Source: Candidatus Sumerlaeota bacterium
GTDB taxonomy: Bacteria > Sumerlaeota > Sumerlaeia > UBA8349
Direction of reading: 5' to 3'
DNA: 13,262 nt
Assembly (NCBI GenBank): GCA_003501375.1
Contig: DNPO01000166.1
Location: 904 to 14,165 of the forward strand
In this document: positions 7,370 to 13,262 of the stretch, piece by piece
Numbering within the stretch: the first letter of the stretch is position 1
Layout: the number at the start of each line of letters is the position of its first letter
Notes under the pieces: generated by a model
Told to the model about the DNA's origin: nothing
Databases searched by the model: none
Seen by the model: only the letters and a program-made list of their open reading frames with translations
Translations under genes and position numbers: made by a program

Positions 7370-8659
7370 GTGGAATCCCGATCTCTCTTCCATAGATATT
7401 TTATCCAATTCGATTACACCTTGCTTTTGGTTATGCTTCTGGCTACCGCTCTGGGATTGCTGGCACTGTATGGCACGACATACGAAGTGCCGGGGATGAA
7501 ACATTACTATCCGCAGCAGGTACAATGGTGCCTGGTCTCGCTTGTGGTTTTCGTTCTTGCCGTGGCCATGCCCTATCGCTGGTTCAAGGGAATCGGGTGG
7601 GCTGCTTATGGCATTTCTCTTGTATTATTGGCGCTGTTGTTGATCGCCAAACGAATCCATCCGGGAATCGTGGACGCTGTTGCGGGTGGCGGAGCAATGT
7701 CCTGGTTTAAGATTTCTGTGGGGGGTACATCCATCCGTTTCCAGCCCTCGGAGTATGCCAAAATAACCACCGTCATTGTCACCGCGCATTACCTGGCGTG
7801 GCGACACCACAAATTGGGGAATCCGTTGGAGTGCATTCCTCCGCTTCTCCTGATGCTGGTTCCCCTTGTTCTGATTTTTAAAGAGCCGGATTTGGGCGGC
7901 TCCGTAATTCTTTTGCCCATTCCTTTTGTGCTCTTATTCGTAGCCGGTGTCCGCTGGTGGATGGTTTTAACCGCCACCATAACCGGGCTGGTGCTTTTGC
8001 TGGGCGGGGCGTTTTATTGTGCGAATGCCGAAACGATACCGGGATTACGCGCCTACCAGGAAGCGCGCATCCGCGTCTTTTTAACCCCCATCGCGCAACC
8101 CTTTATTCTTCCCGGTGTTGAGGAAACCCTGTACAGGGGGGCTGGAGATAAAAAGGGAGAGGCTTTCATCCAAAAAATGACTCCCGAGGAAAAGCGCAAA
8201 TGGGAGTCGGAAAAGTGGAATATTGATCAGGCGGAAATGGCGCTTGGCAGTGGCCAGATTTTTGGCAAAGGGTGGTGCCAAGGAACCCAATCGCGTTATC
8301 GTTTCCTGCCCGAGCACCACACGGATTTCATTTTTTCCTCACTCGGGGAACAATTTGGCCTGGTGGGCTGTTTCACTTTGCTGTTCCTGTACGCGCTTCT
8401 GACCTTTCGTGCTCTTTTGACCGCAACACGCACAACTGATCCTTTTGGAAAATATCTTTGTGTTGGATTGATCACACTTTTTCTTACGCACGCGTTCATG
8501 AACATCGGCATGTCCACCCGCTTGTTACCCGTTACGGGATGCCCCCTTCCTCTGGCTTCCTATGGAGGGTCGTTCATGGTTGCGAACTATCTCATCTTGG
8601 GACTGATCGTCAACGTTGCCATGCGTCGTGAAGAAAACCGGAGCATGGCGCGGGAATAA
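7370..8659 (+). CDS. rodA: RodA-type SEDS peptidoglycan glycosyltransferase
   Basis: This multi-pass membrane protein (about 429 residues from GTG 7370) polymerises lipid II into glycan strands in the elongation complex, normally with PBP2 as the crosslinking partner. SEDS signatures are clear: FQPSEYAKI (124-132), KEPDLGG (171-177), ALGSGQIFGKGWCQGTQSRYRFLPEHHTDFIF with Asp319 in the HTD motif regarded as catalytically essential, and TGCPLPLASYGGS ending near 401. GTG 7370 is chosen because the residues after it (ESRSLFHRYFIQFDYTLLL) resemble a RodA N-terminus. The frame remains open back to ATG 7244, but that stretch translates the palindrome (SPNGAINCSPVGA) and looks non-coding. Residues about 241-284 form a charged loop roughly 30 residues longer than in typical RodA. 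The position after mreCD favours RodA over FtsW. No PBP2 gene is adjacent. Confidence 0.93.
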   Translation: MESRSLFHRYFIQFDYTLLLVMLLATALGLLALYGTTYEVPGMKHYYPQQVQWCLVSLVVFVLAVAMPYRWFKGIGWAAYGISLVLLALLLIAKRIHPGIVDAVAGGGAMSWFKISVGGTSIRFQPSEYAKITTVIVTAHYLAWRHHKLGNPLECIPPLLLMLVPLVLIFKEPDLGGSVILLPIPFVLLFVAGVRWWMVLTATITGLVLLLGGAFYCANAETIPGLRAYQEARIRVFLTPIAQPFILPGVEETLYRGAGDKKGEAFIQKMTPEEKRKWESEKWNIDQAEMALGSGQIFGKGWCQGTQSRYRFLPEHHTDFIFSSLGEQFGLVGCFTLLFLYALLTFRALLTATRTTDPFGKYLCVGLITLFLTHAFMNIGMSTRLLPVTGCPLPLASYGGSFMVANYLILGLIVNVAMRREENRSMARE

Positions 8660-8760
8660 TAAAAAACGGGAGTGTTAACAACTATAGAGGTAGGATATCC
8701 TCGTTGTCTAGTCCAAGGATTTTTCGCGTCCCCCCATACCACAAAAGGTATCTCCCAAGA

Positions 8761-8793
8761 TTTAACTACGAAAAACACGGAGCACACGGAAAA
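8761..8793. repeat. dispersed ACACGGAG-type intergenic repeat
   Basis: The stretch TTTAACTACGAAAAACACGG continues into AGCACACGGAAAA. It matches in style the family of short dispersed repeats (forms like CACGAA..ACACGGAG.ACACGGAG) that I associate with environmental PVC and related genomes. Only one copy is present in this window, so the family assignment is from memory. Confidence 0.45.
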
Positions 8794-8814
8794 ATCACTG
8801 GCAGTGTTTTTTTT
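8790..8814 (+). terminator. possible weak intrinsic terminator after rodA
   Basis: CACT (8796-8799) and AGTG (8803-8806) pair around GGC. After a T-T mismatch the stem is extended by A-runs against T-runs, followed by eight Ts (8807-8814). The GC stem is short, so efficiency would be modest. It lies about 130 nt after the rodA stop. Confidence 0.4.
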
Positions 8815-8976
8815 CGCGCAAACGCGCCCGTGTCGCATTCAATTTTCTTTTTTTTCAGTCTAAAAATATTTTCCCCCTCACAGAAGCAAAACAGCGATCA
8901 CGCAAAGTACTGATATTTGATAGTTTATAAAAATAAATCTATACTGAATGGCTCGATATATATTGTACAATGCTTG

Positions 8977-9005
8977 TTGACATATTCATGTGATTGTTAG
9001 AACAT
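8977..9005 (+). promoter_or_regulatory. candidate promoter of the LacI-type gene
   Basis: A perfect TTGACA lies at 8977-8982. The -10 is less certain: TAGAAC (8998-9003) is closest to consensus at a 15-bp spacing, while GAACAT or AACATA (9000-9006) fit 17-18 bp better. The surroundings are strongly AT-rich, and the operator-like palindrome begins directly after it. Confidence 0.5.
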
Positions 9006-9025
9006 AAATGCGGATATCCGAATTT
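9006..9025. promoter_or_regulatory. operator-like 20-bp near-perfect palindrome
   Basis: AAATGCGGATATCCGAATTT pairs in 9 of 10 positions about its centre, with a perfect core CGGATATCCG. It lies just after the candidate promoter and 70-90 nt before a LacI-family gene. Autoregulation is therefore likely but inferred. LacI-family operators usually have a central CG; this one has a central AT. Confidence 0.5.
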
Positions 9026-9079
9026 GTAGGGAGGCTATCCCACAAAAACCAAACAATACACCTGAATGTAATCTTCAAC

Positions 9080-9085
9080 AAGGAG
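9080..9085 (+). promoter_or_regulatory. Shine-Dalgarno favouring the GTG start of the LacI-type gene
   Basis: AAGGAG ends only 2 nt before ATG 9088 but 8 nt before the in-frame GTG 9094. Normal spacing therefore favours GTG 9094, two codons downstream. Confidence 0.6.
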
Positions 9086-9093
9086 CAATGCCG

Positions 9094-10164
9094 GTGAGCG
9101 CTGACTTTCTAGAGCAGGTATCCACACACAAAAACAAGGTTTCGTGTAGCGCCGTGGCGACGGTGGCTGGAGTGTCACAGGCAACGGTATCGCGTGTTTT
9201 GCACAGCGATCCCAGTGTTACACCCGAAACCACCGCTCGTGTCCGCAAGGTCATAGAAGAAATGGGGTATCTGCCTCGTCCTTCTTTGACACATTGGTCA
9301 AAAAATGTTGGGCTGAAAACGCACAACATTGCCTTTCTTGCTCGCGGTGAAAGTTTGCGCGCCTTGGAAAGAGCCCCGATAATGCTGGACGTGTTGCGGG
9401 GGGTTGAGTCAACATTGCAGGATCACGGTCTTTGCATGTTACAAGGGGCTGTTGCTGAAAATCGCGATATGCCGCCCATGATTCGCAATAAGCAGGTGGA
9501 CGGTGCTATCATATGGCCTGATCTTCAGGGAATGTCATCGGCTTTGATTGAGGCGCTTCGTCCCTTACCGTTGGTTTACCTGATGGGGGGGCAGGAAACG
9601 CGTTTACCAGGAGATCGCATCCAACCGAACAATAAGGCTATTGGAACCTTGGCGGCTGATTACCTGGTTTCGCGTGGACACAAGCATGTTGCCTATCTGG
9701 TGATCCCAGATTTTGTCAGACGTCTCGGTGAGCGGTGGCAGGCTTTTTCATACTTTGCAGAACAAAAAGGGGCAACGGTTTCGCAAATACTTTTGAATAC
9801 CAAAGACCTTGAGTTGACCGATGTCGATAATGAGGAAGTCAGCCGATCTATTGGACAGGATTTGCGCACGGCAATGGAACAAGAACCCCACCCGACGGGA
9901 TTGTTTATTTCTGCAGATGGACTGACGGCACATGCGTATCCTCATCTGAAAAAGATGGGGTTTCAAATTGGCAGCGATATCGAAATTATTTCCTGCAATA
10001 GCGAATCCGCATTTTTGATTGGACTGGACCCCAAGCCCAAATCGATTAGTCTGCAAGGGGAATTGATTGGCAGGCGGGCGGTGGAGCAATTGTTGCTCAA
10101 TATCCAGCATGGTCAGGCAAAGGATACGTTCTACACGGTGGAAATCGATCCGCAATTGCATTGA
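9094..10164 (+). CDS. LacI-family transcriptional regulator
   Basis: The protein is 356 residues from GTG 9094 (358 from ATG 9088). An N-terminal helix-turn-helix reads SAVATVAGVSQATVSRVL, followed by SVTPETTARVRKVIEEMGYLPRP, the classic third helix and turn to the hinge. The rest is a periplasmic-binding-protein-like sensor domain that begins at NIAFLARG. It includes VDGAIIWPD, IQPNNKAIGTLAADYLVSRGHKHVAYL, PTGLFISADGLTAHAYPHLKKMG and RRAVEQLLL. Such proteins usually sense sugars or related small molecules. The hinge (SLTHWSKNVGLKTH) lacks the usual Ala-Arg-x-Leu pattern, so DNA contacts may differ from standard LacI members. No transport or catabolic genes are adjacent, so the effector and targets cannot be inferred; it may act elsewhere in the genome and on its own promoter. 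It is followed by its own terminator, so it is probably monocistronic. Confidence 0.93.
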   Translation: MSADFLEQVSTHKNKVSCSAVATVAGVSQATVSRVLHSDPSVTPETTARVRKVIEEMGYLPRPSLTHWSKNVGLKTHNIAFLARGESLRALERAPIMLDVLRGVESTLQDHGLCMLQGAVAENRDMPPMIRNKQVDGAIIWPDLQGMSSALIEALRPLPLVYLMGGQETRLPGDRIQPNNKAIGTLAADYLVSRGHKHVAYLVIPDFVRRLGERWQAFSYFAEQKGATVSQILLNTKDLELTDVDNEEVSRSIGQDLRTAMEQEPHPTGLFISADGLTAHAYPHLKKMGFQIGSDIEIISCNSESAFLIGLDPKPKSISLQGELIGRRAVEQLLLNIQHGQAKDTFYTVEIDPQLH

Positions 10165-10237
10165 TCCTTTGTTAGGGTCTGTGTTTACATTTTGCTTATG
10201 CGTATACCGGCAAGGTTGTGCGTATCCGTCCTTGAAA

Positions 10238-10269
10238 GAAAAAACAGCGTTGCTCGGCGCTGTTTTTTC
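10238..10269. terminator. bidirectional intrinsic terminator after the LacI-type gene
   Basis: GAAAAAACAGCG (10238-10249) pairs perfectly with CGCTGTTTTTTC (10258-10269) around an 8-nt loop. The GC core is flanked by A6 on one side and T6 on the other, so it can terminate transcription from either strand. It lies about 75 nt after the stop codon. Confidence 0.85.
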
Positions 10270-10576
10270 GTTTATATCAATAATAATAACATAAAAAAAG
10301 TTATCGCTTTTGTCGATGATGGTGTTCTGCGGGCGTGAGATCAAAAACTTCATATTCTCTTGGTGCTAATGTTGATTGATTTTCAGGTGATTGTGAAGCA
10401 AACAATGCTTGCGATAAATAGGCGCTGGTGTAGAAAACCCCCTGCACTGGCGTTTATGCTTTATGTGCGGCATTGAGAGATGTTCATTTTGTTTCCTTTT
10501 ACAAACTCGTTACACTCTTCTCGTGGAAAGCATGCTACGCTGAGACCAGATGGAAGAAGCGCCCACTCCCCGTTTT

Positions 10577-10583
10577 GGAGGAA
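10577..10583 (+). promoter_or_regulatory. Shine-Dalgarno deciding the GTG start at 10590
   Basis: GGAGGAA ends 6 nt before GTG 10590, and a signal peptide begins at that codon. This rules out the longer frame from 10473, which would bury the signal peptide. Confidence 0.85.
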
Positions 10584-10589
10584 TTTTCT

Positions 10590-12353
10590 GTGAAACGCCT
10601 ACTTTGTGTTGCTCTGCTTACATTTGCTGCGCTTCCTAATTTTTCATTATTGGCCGCCGGACCAACACCTCCTGGTAGCACCCGCGCCGTCCCCAGTCGC
10701 GCGCTCGATATGATGCCGGTGCGTGAAGTCACGGTCTTTAAGGATGGCAGCGCATTTCTGCGCCATGAGGGCGCTATGCCGGTGGATGCGTCGGGCAATC
10801 TGCTGATGGATTATTTGCCCATTCCCACGCTCGGCACTTTTTGGCCCTACGTGAAGGACGAGGTGCGCCTGAAAGCCGTTTCCGCCAGCCCGCGACGCGT
10901 GCAAATCGAGCGCACCGCCATCAACCTGAGTGAAGTGCTGGAGGGCAACGTAGGGGAGAAGGCGTTGCTAACCGAAACAAATGGCACGACCACCACGGCG
11001 GTGATTCTTGCCGTGCCGCGTCGCAGTTCCGAAGAACTCATGGCTACCAGCGCGCCCAACTCGCCTGAGCGTTTGCCGGAATTTGGCGACTTGATCCAGA
11101 TCAAAACGGACAAGGGTGTTAAGACGATGCCCATCAGCCAGATTCGCGATGTTACGTTTGAGAATGCCCCCAAACCGGCGCTGGGACGGGAAGAGTTCCG
11201 CAATCTGCTGACGTTGCAACTGGATTGGCAGGGGAAGAAGCCGACGTCGAAGGTGAACGCCGGACTGGCCTATTTGCAGAAGGGGCTGCGTTGGATTCCG
11301 AACTATCGCATTGTGCTGGACGACAAGGGCGGAGCCAAGGTGCAACTGCAAGCCACGCTGGTTAACGAAGTGTTAGACTTGCAGGATGTGACGATGAATT
11401 TGGTGGTGGGTGCGCCGAACTTTGTTTTTTCCGATAAAGTTGATCCTATTTCTCTGCAAAACACGTTGGTGCGGTTGAACTCGGATGTCAACGGGATAAA
11501 TAACAGCAATATGGCCGGGAATGCGATCATGTCGCAAGCCGCTCGTGCGAATGGGGATGAAGATGATGCGTCGCACCAGAGAGGTGTGATGGATTTGGGG
11601 CCGACAATTGACGCGAACGGCCCGAACGAAGACCTTTTTCTCTTTCCGTTGAAAAACATTACGTTGAAAAAGGGCGAGCGCATGACGCTGCTCGTGGCGG
11701 AGTACGCGTTGAAGTATGAGGATGTTTACACGCTGGATGCGTCTTGTCTTCCTCCAAAGGAAATACACGCCAACATGAACGGTGATCATCAGCGTGAACG
11801 TGAGATGGAAAAACTTCTCGCCGCACCCAAGGTCAAACACGGTATTCGTATTAAAAATGAGTCGCAGCAGCCGTTTACCACTGCACCTGCGTTGTTGATG
11901 CGTGGGGAACGTGTGCTATCGCAGGTGATGATGACGTACACGCCCGTTGACGGTAGCGTTGATCTGGACATGAATACAGCCCTTAACATCCAAGTTTCCA
12001 AGGAAGAAAACGAAGCGCCGCGCGACGAAAAATCGGTAAAACTTGACGGCGATGAGTATCAGAAGATTAATCTGGCCGGAAAGATTACGCTCGTGAATCG
12101 GATGCAAAAACCCATCACGGTTGAAGTGAAACGTATCATTCTGGGCGAAGTGGATAAAGGAAGTCTGGATGCGAAAATAACGAAACTCAATTTTTTGGAA
12201 GAGAAAACCGCGTTATCGCAATGGTGGGAATGGTACGATTGGCCCGCGTGGTGGAATCACTTGAACGGGATGAGTCGCATTACGTGGAGGGCCAGTCTCA
12301 AACCCGGCAAGGCGGTTGATTTGGATTATACGTGGCATTATTATTGGCGTTAG
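10590..12353 (+). CDS. secreted DUF4139-like protein
   Basis: The 587-residue product starts with a signal peptide (KRLLCVALLTFAALPNFSLLAA, cleavage probably near 22-24), so it is likely periplasmic or exported; there is no lipobox cysteine. The mature N-terminus (VREVTVFKDGSAFLRHEG) and the segment FGDLIQIKTDKGVKTMPISQIRDVTF resemble proteins with a DUF4139 domain. The domain itself is suggested by LQKGLRWIPNYRI (core RWIPNYR, 234-240), followed by VQLQATLVNEVLDLQDVTMNLVVGAPNF. The C-terminal part is a beta-rich domain ending in a tryptophan-rich stretch and the strand VDLDYTWHYYWR. Relatives are sometimes labelled mucoidy inhibitor A-like, but no biochemical function is established that I know of. 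An Asn/Asp/Gly-rich stretch (about 300-350) is probably a disordered loop. The gene stands alone between two non-coding regions. Confidence 0.82.
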   Translation: MKRLLCVALLTFAALPNFSLLAAGPTPPGSTRAVPSRALDMMPVREVTVFKDGSAFLRHEGAMPVDASGNLLMDYLPIPTLGTFWPYVKDEVRLKAVSASPRRVQIERTAINLSEVLEGNVGEKALLTETNGTTTTAVILAVPRRSSEELMATSAPNSPERLPEFGDLIQIKTDKGVKTMPISQIRDVTFENAPKPALGREEFRNLLTLQLDWQGKKPTSKVNAGLAYLQKGLRWIPNYRIVLDDKGGAKVQLQATLVNEVLDLQDVTMNLVVGAPNFVFSDKVDPISLQNTLVRLNSDVNGINNSNMAGNAIMSQAARANGDEDDASHQRGVMDLGPTIDANGPNEDLFLFPLKNITLKKGERMTLLVAEYALKYEDVYTLDASCLPPKEIHANMNGDHQREREMEKLLAAPKVKHGIRIKNESQQPFTTAPALLMRGERVLSQVMMTYTPVDGSVDLDMNTALNIQVSKEENEAPRDEKSVKLDGDEYQKINLAGKITLVNRMQKPITVEVKRIILGEVDKGSLDAKITKLNFLEEKTALSQWWEWYDWPAWWNHLNGMSRITWRASLKPGKAVDLDYTWHYYWR

Positions 12354-12359
12354 GGAAAT

Positions 12360-12511
12360 AAAAGATTCTATCCGCAGATTGCGCAGATGACGCAGATTAA
12401 CCCCACGGGAGTTTGTTGGTTTTAATCTGCGCTATCTGTGAAATCTGTGGATAAATCAGGTGGTTTGTTGTTAATCTGCGTCATCTGCGCAATCTGCGGA
12501 TAGAATCTTTT
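12360..12511. repeat. 42-bp perfect inverted repeat with a third internal copy
   Basis: Positions 12360-12401 and 12470-12511 are exact reverse complements over 42 bp, separated by 68 nt. The right arm contains three near-tandem 9-mers starting ATCTGCG. A third copy, 12422-12453, has the same orientation as the right arm and matches it at 27 of 32 positions. The pattern resembles dispersed ATCTGCG-type extragenic repeats of PVC-like genomes (from memory). It fills almost the whole gap between the DUF4139-like gene and the response regulator. No transposase is present. Confidence 0.9.
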
Positions 12512-12531
12512 GTTGTACAAAGATCACGCCT

Positions 12532-13245
12532 ATGCGAAAAAAACGAATCCTAATTATCGAAGACGACAATGCCATCCGCGGCCAGATTGAAGATGCCATG
12601 CTAAGCGAGGGGTTTGACACGCTCACCGCGGCCAATGGTATCGACGGTCTCAGCAGCGCAGTCAAGTGCGATTGCGATCTGGTGCTGCTCGATCTGGTGC
12701 TGCCGGGGCGCGATGGACTGGAAATTTTAAAAGAAGTGCGCATCACGCGTCCTACCCTGCCGGTTATTATCCTGACGGCGCGGGGCGAAGAACCGGATCG
12801 CGTCAATGGGTTGCGTCTGGGAGCAGATGACTATGTTGTCAAGCCGTTCAGCCTAAAGGAACTTCTGGCGCGTGTGCATGCGGTGCTGCGCCGTTCGCCC
12901 GAGCGTCCCGGCGATGTGCAGGTGATCGCCATTCCGGGCGGCGCGGTGGATATGTCGCGCCGCGAAATCCGCTTTGACAATGACCAGCGTGAAGAACTTT
13001 CCGAGCGCGAAGCCGAACTGTTGCGCTACCTGATTTGCAATGGGGGGCGGGCCATTGAACGTCGCGAAATTTTATCGAACGTTTGGCGCATCAATCCCGA
13101 GGCGATTGTGGAAACGCGCACGATTGACATGTGCATTGCGCGGTTGCGCGAGAAGATTCATGACGATCCTGCTACACCGCATTTGATTTTGACTGTGCGC
13201 GGCAAGGGCTATATGTGGGCGGCGAAGGACGGCGCGTCATGTTGA
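12532..13245 (+). CDS. OmpR/PhoB-family response regulator
   Basis: The 237-residue product is full length for this family. The receiver domain (5-121) has the acidic pair Asp11-Asp12, the phosphoacceptor Asp54 (LVLLDLVLPGRDG), Thr82 (LTAR) and Lys104 (VVKPF), with the typical LKELLARVHAVLRR helix. The C-terminal winged helix (about 145-230) includes LSEREAELLRYLICNGGRAI, the recognition-helix region ETRTIDMCIARLREKI and the wing LTVRGKGYMW. Phosphorylation by a sensor kinase would control DNA binding; target genes are not evident. No good Shine-Dalgarno precedes ATG 12532, and the long inverted repeat ends only 20 nt upstream. Its promoter must lie within the repeat, in the 20-nt gap, or upstream of the DUF4139-like gene. 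Another frame starts within its last codons. Confidence 0.95.
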   Translation: MRKKRILIIEDDNAIRGQIEDAMLSEGFDTLTAANGIDGLSSAVKCDCDLVLLDLVLPGRDGLEILKEVRITRPTLPVIILTARGEEPDRVNGLRLGADDYVVKPFSLKELLARVHAVLRRSPERPGDVQVIAIPGGAVDMSRREIRFDNDQREELSEREAELLRYLICNGGRAIERREILSNVWRINPEAIVETRTIDMCIARLREKIHDDPATPHLILTVRGKGYMWAAKDGASC

Positions 13246-13262
13246 GAAGGCCGCTGCATGCC
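13239..13262 (+). CDS. start of an overlapping downstream gene, possibly the partner histidine kinase
   Basis: ATG 13239 overlaps the response regulator's final codons by 7 nt and is open to the window edge (MLRRPLHA). Response regulator genes of this class are often followed by an overlapping sensor kinase gene, and a basic start before a first membrane helix would fit. Only eight codons are visible, so the identity is inferred from position alone. Confidence 0.35.

Larger units (their letters stand above)
8660..9087. other. 428-nt non-coding region between rodA and the LacI-type gene
   Basis: The region holds, in order: a bulged hairpin (ACAAC 8678-8682 and GAGG 8687-8690 pairing with CCTC 8699-8702 and GTTGT 8703-8707), with palindrome AGGATATCCT at 8692-8701 inside it; a dispersed ACACGGAG-type repeat; a weak terminator candidate; an AT-rich tract with palindrome ATTGTACAAT (8962-8971); and a promoter with an operator-like palindrome. 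The short frames crossing it in both directions are repeat-derived and not supported as genes. Confidence 0.6.
10165..10589. other. 425-nt non-coding region between the LacI-type and DUF4139-like genes
   Basis: Apart from the terminator at 10238-10269, this stretch is AT-rich with no supported gene. A weak promoter-like pair (TTGTGA 10391-10396 and GATAAA 10413-10418, 16-bp spacing) could serve the next gene, leaving a leader of about 165 nt. TTACAC (10510-10515) with TGCTACGCT (ending 10541) is another poor candidate. The frame of the next gene is open back to 10473, but that part does not look like protein. Confidence 0.5.

Noticed and set aside
8587..8838. Minus-strand frame of 83 codons (and short plus-strand frames at 8672-8913) as small genes
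   Set aside because: Their sequence is largely a translation of the dispersed repeat and of the end of rodA; no domain or ribosome binding site supports them.
10473..10589. Longer start for the DUF4139-like gene
   Set aside because: It would place 39 residues before an obvious signal peptide, while a strong Shine-Dalgarno precedes GTG 10590.
12360..12511. Possible CRISPR array or insertion-sequence ends
   Set aside because: There are only three units, one is inverted, there are no regular unique spacers, and no transposase or cas gene is nearby. It fits an extragenic repeat better.

Overview
All genes that can be supported lie on the + strand. They look like chromosomal housekeeping and envelope functions of a Gram-negative-type bacterium. 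The combination of an AGCCCCAACGGGGCT-type palindrome, ATCTGCG-rich repeats and an ACACGGAG-type repeat in the gaps reminds me of the PVC group (Verrucomicrobiota, Kiritimatiellota, Lentisphaerota). That placement is inference from repeat style and gene content; no rRNA or marker gene here proves it.

Layout. (1) 202-2835: a large soluble HEAT-repeat protein of unknown role. (2) 2849-5595: a good sigma70-type promoter (TAGACA-N17-TATAAT), a structured 5' leader, glycogen synthase glgA with a strong Shine-Dalgarno, then a GT4 glycosyltransferase overlapping glgA by 20 nt. (3) 5788-8659: a cell-elongation cluster, mreC, mreD (overlapping) and a rodA-type SEDS glycosyltransferase. Neither mreB nor the usual PBP2 gene is present; a perfect 16-bp inverted repeat sits between mreD and rodA and is read through by the longest rodA frame. 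(4) 8660-9087: a non-coding stretch with a dispersed repeat, a possible terminator, a promoter and a near-perfect 20-bp palindrome before a LacI-family regulator (about 9094-10164). That gene ends at a clear bidirectional hairpin terminator. (5) 10590-12353: a secreted DUF4139-like protein with a Trp-rich C-terminus. (6) 12360-12511: a 42-bp perfect inverted repeat with a third diverged copy in its loop, ending 20 nt before an OmpR/PhoB-type response regulator (12532-13245). A further reading frame, plausibly the partner kinase, starts inside the last codons of the regulator and leaves the window.

Functionally, mreC, mreD and rodA belong to one machine for lateral wall growth. GlgA makes storage glucan; the overlapping GT4 gene is probably translated with it but its substrate is not readable. 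The LacI regulator, the DUF4139-like gene and the two-component regulator appear to be separate units. I did not find a convincing new multi-gene system. The most unusual material is non-coding: the long inverted repeat before the response regulator, the palindrome inside the mre/rod cluster, the operator-like palindromes upstream of the LacI gene, and a loop insertion in RodA.
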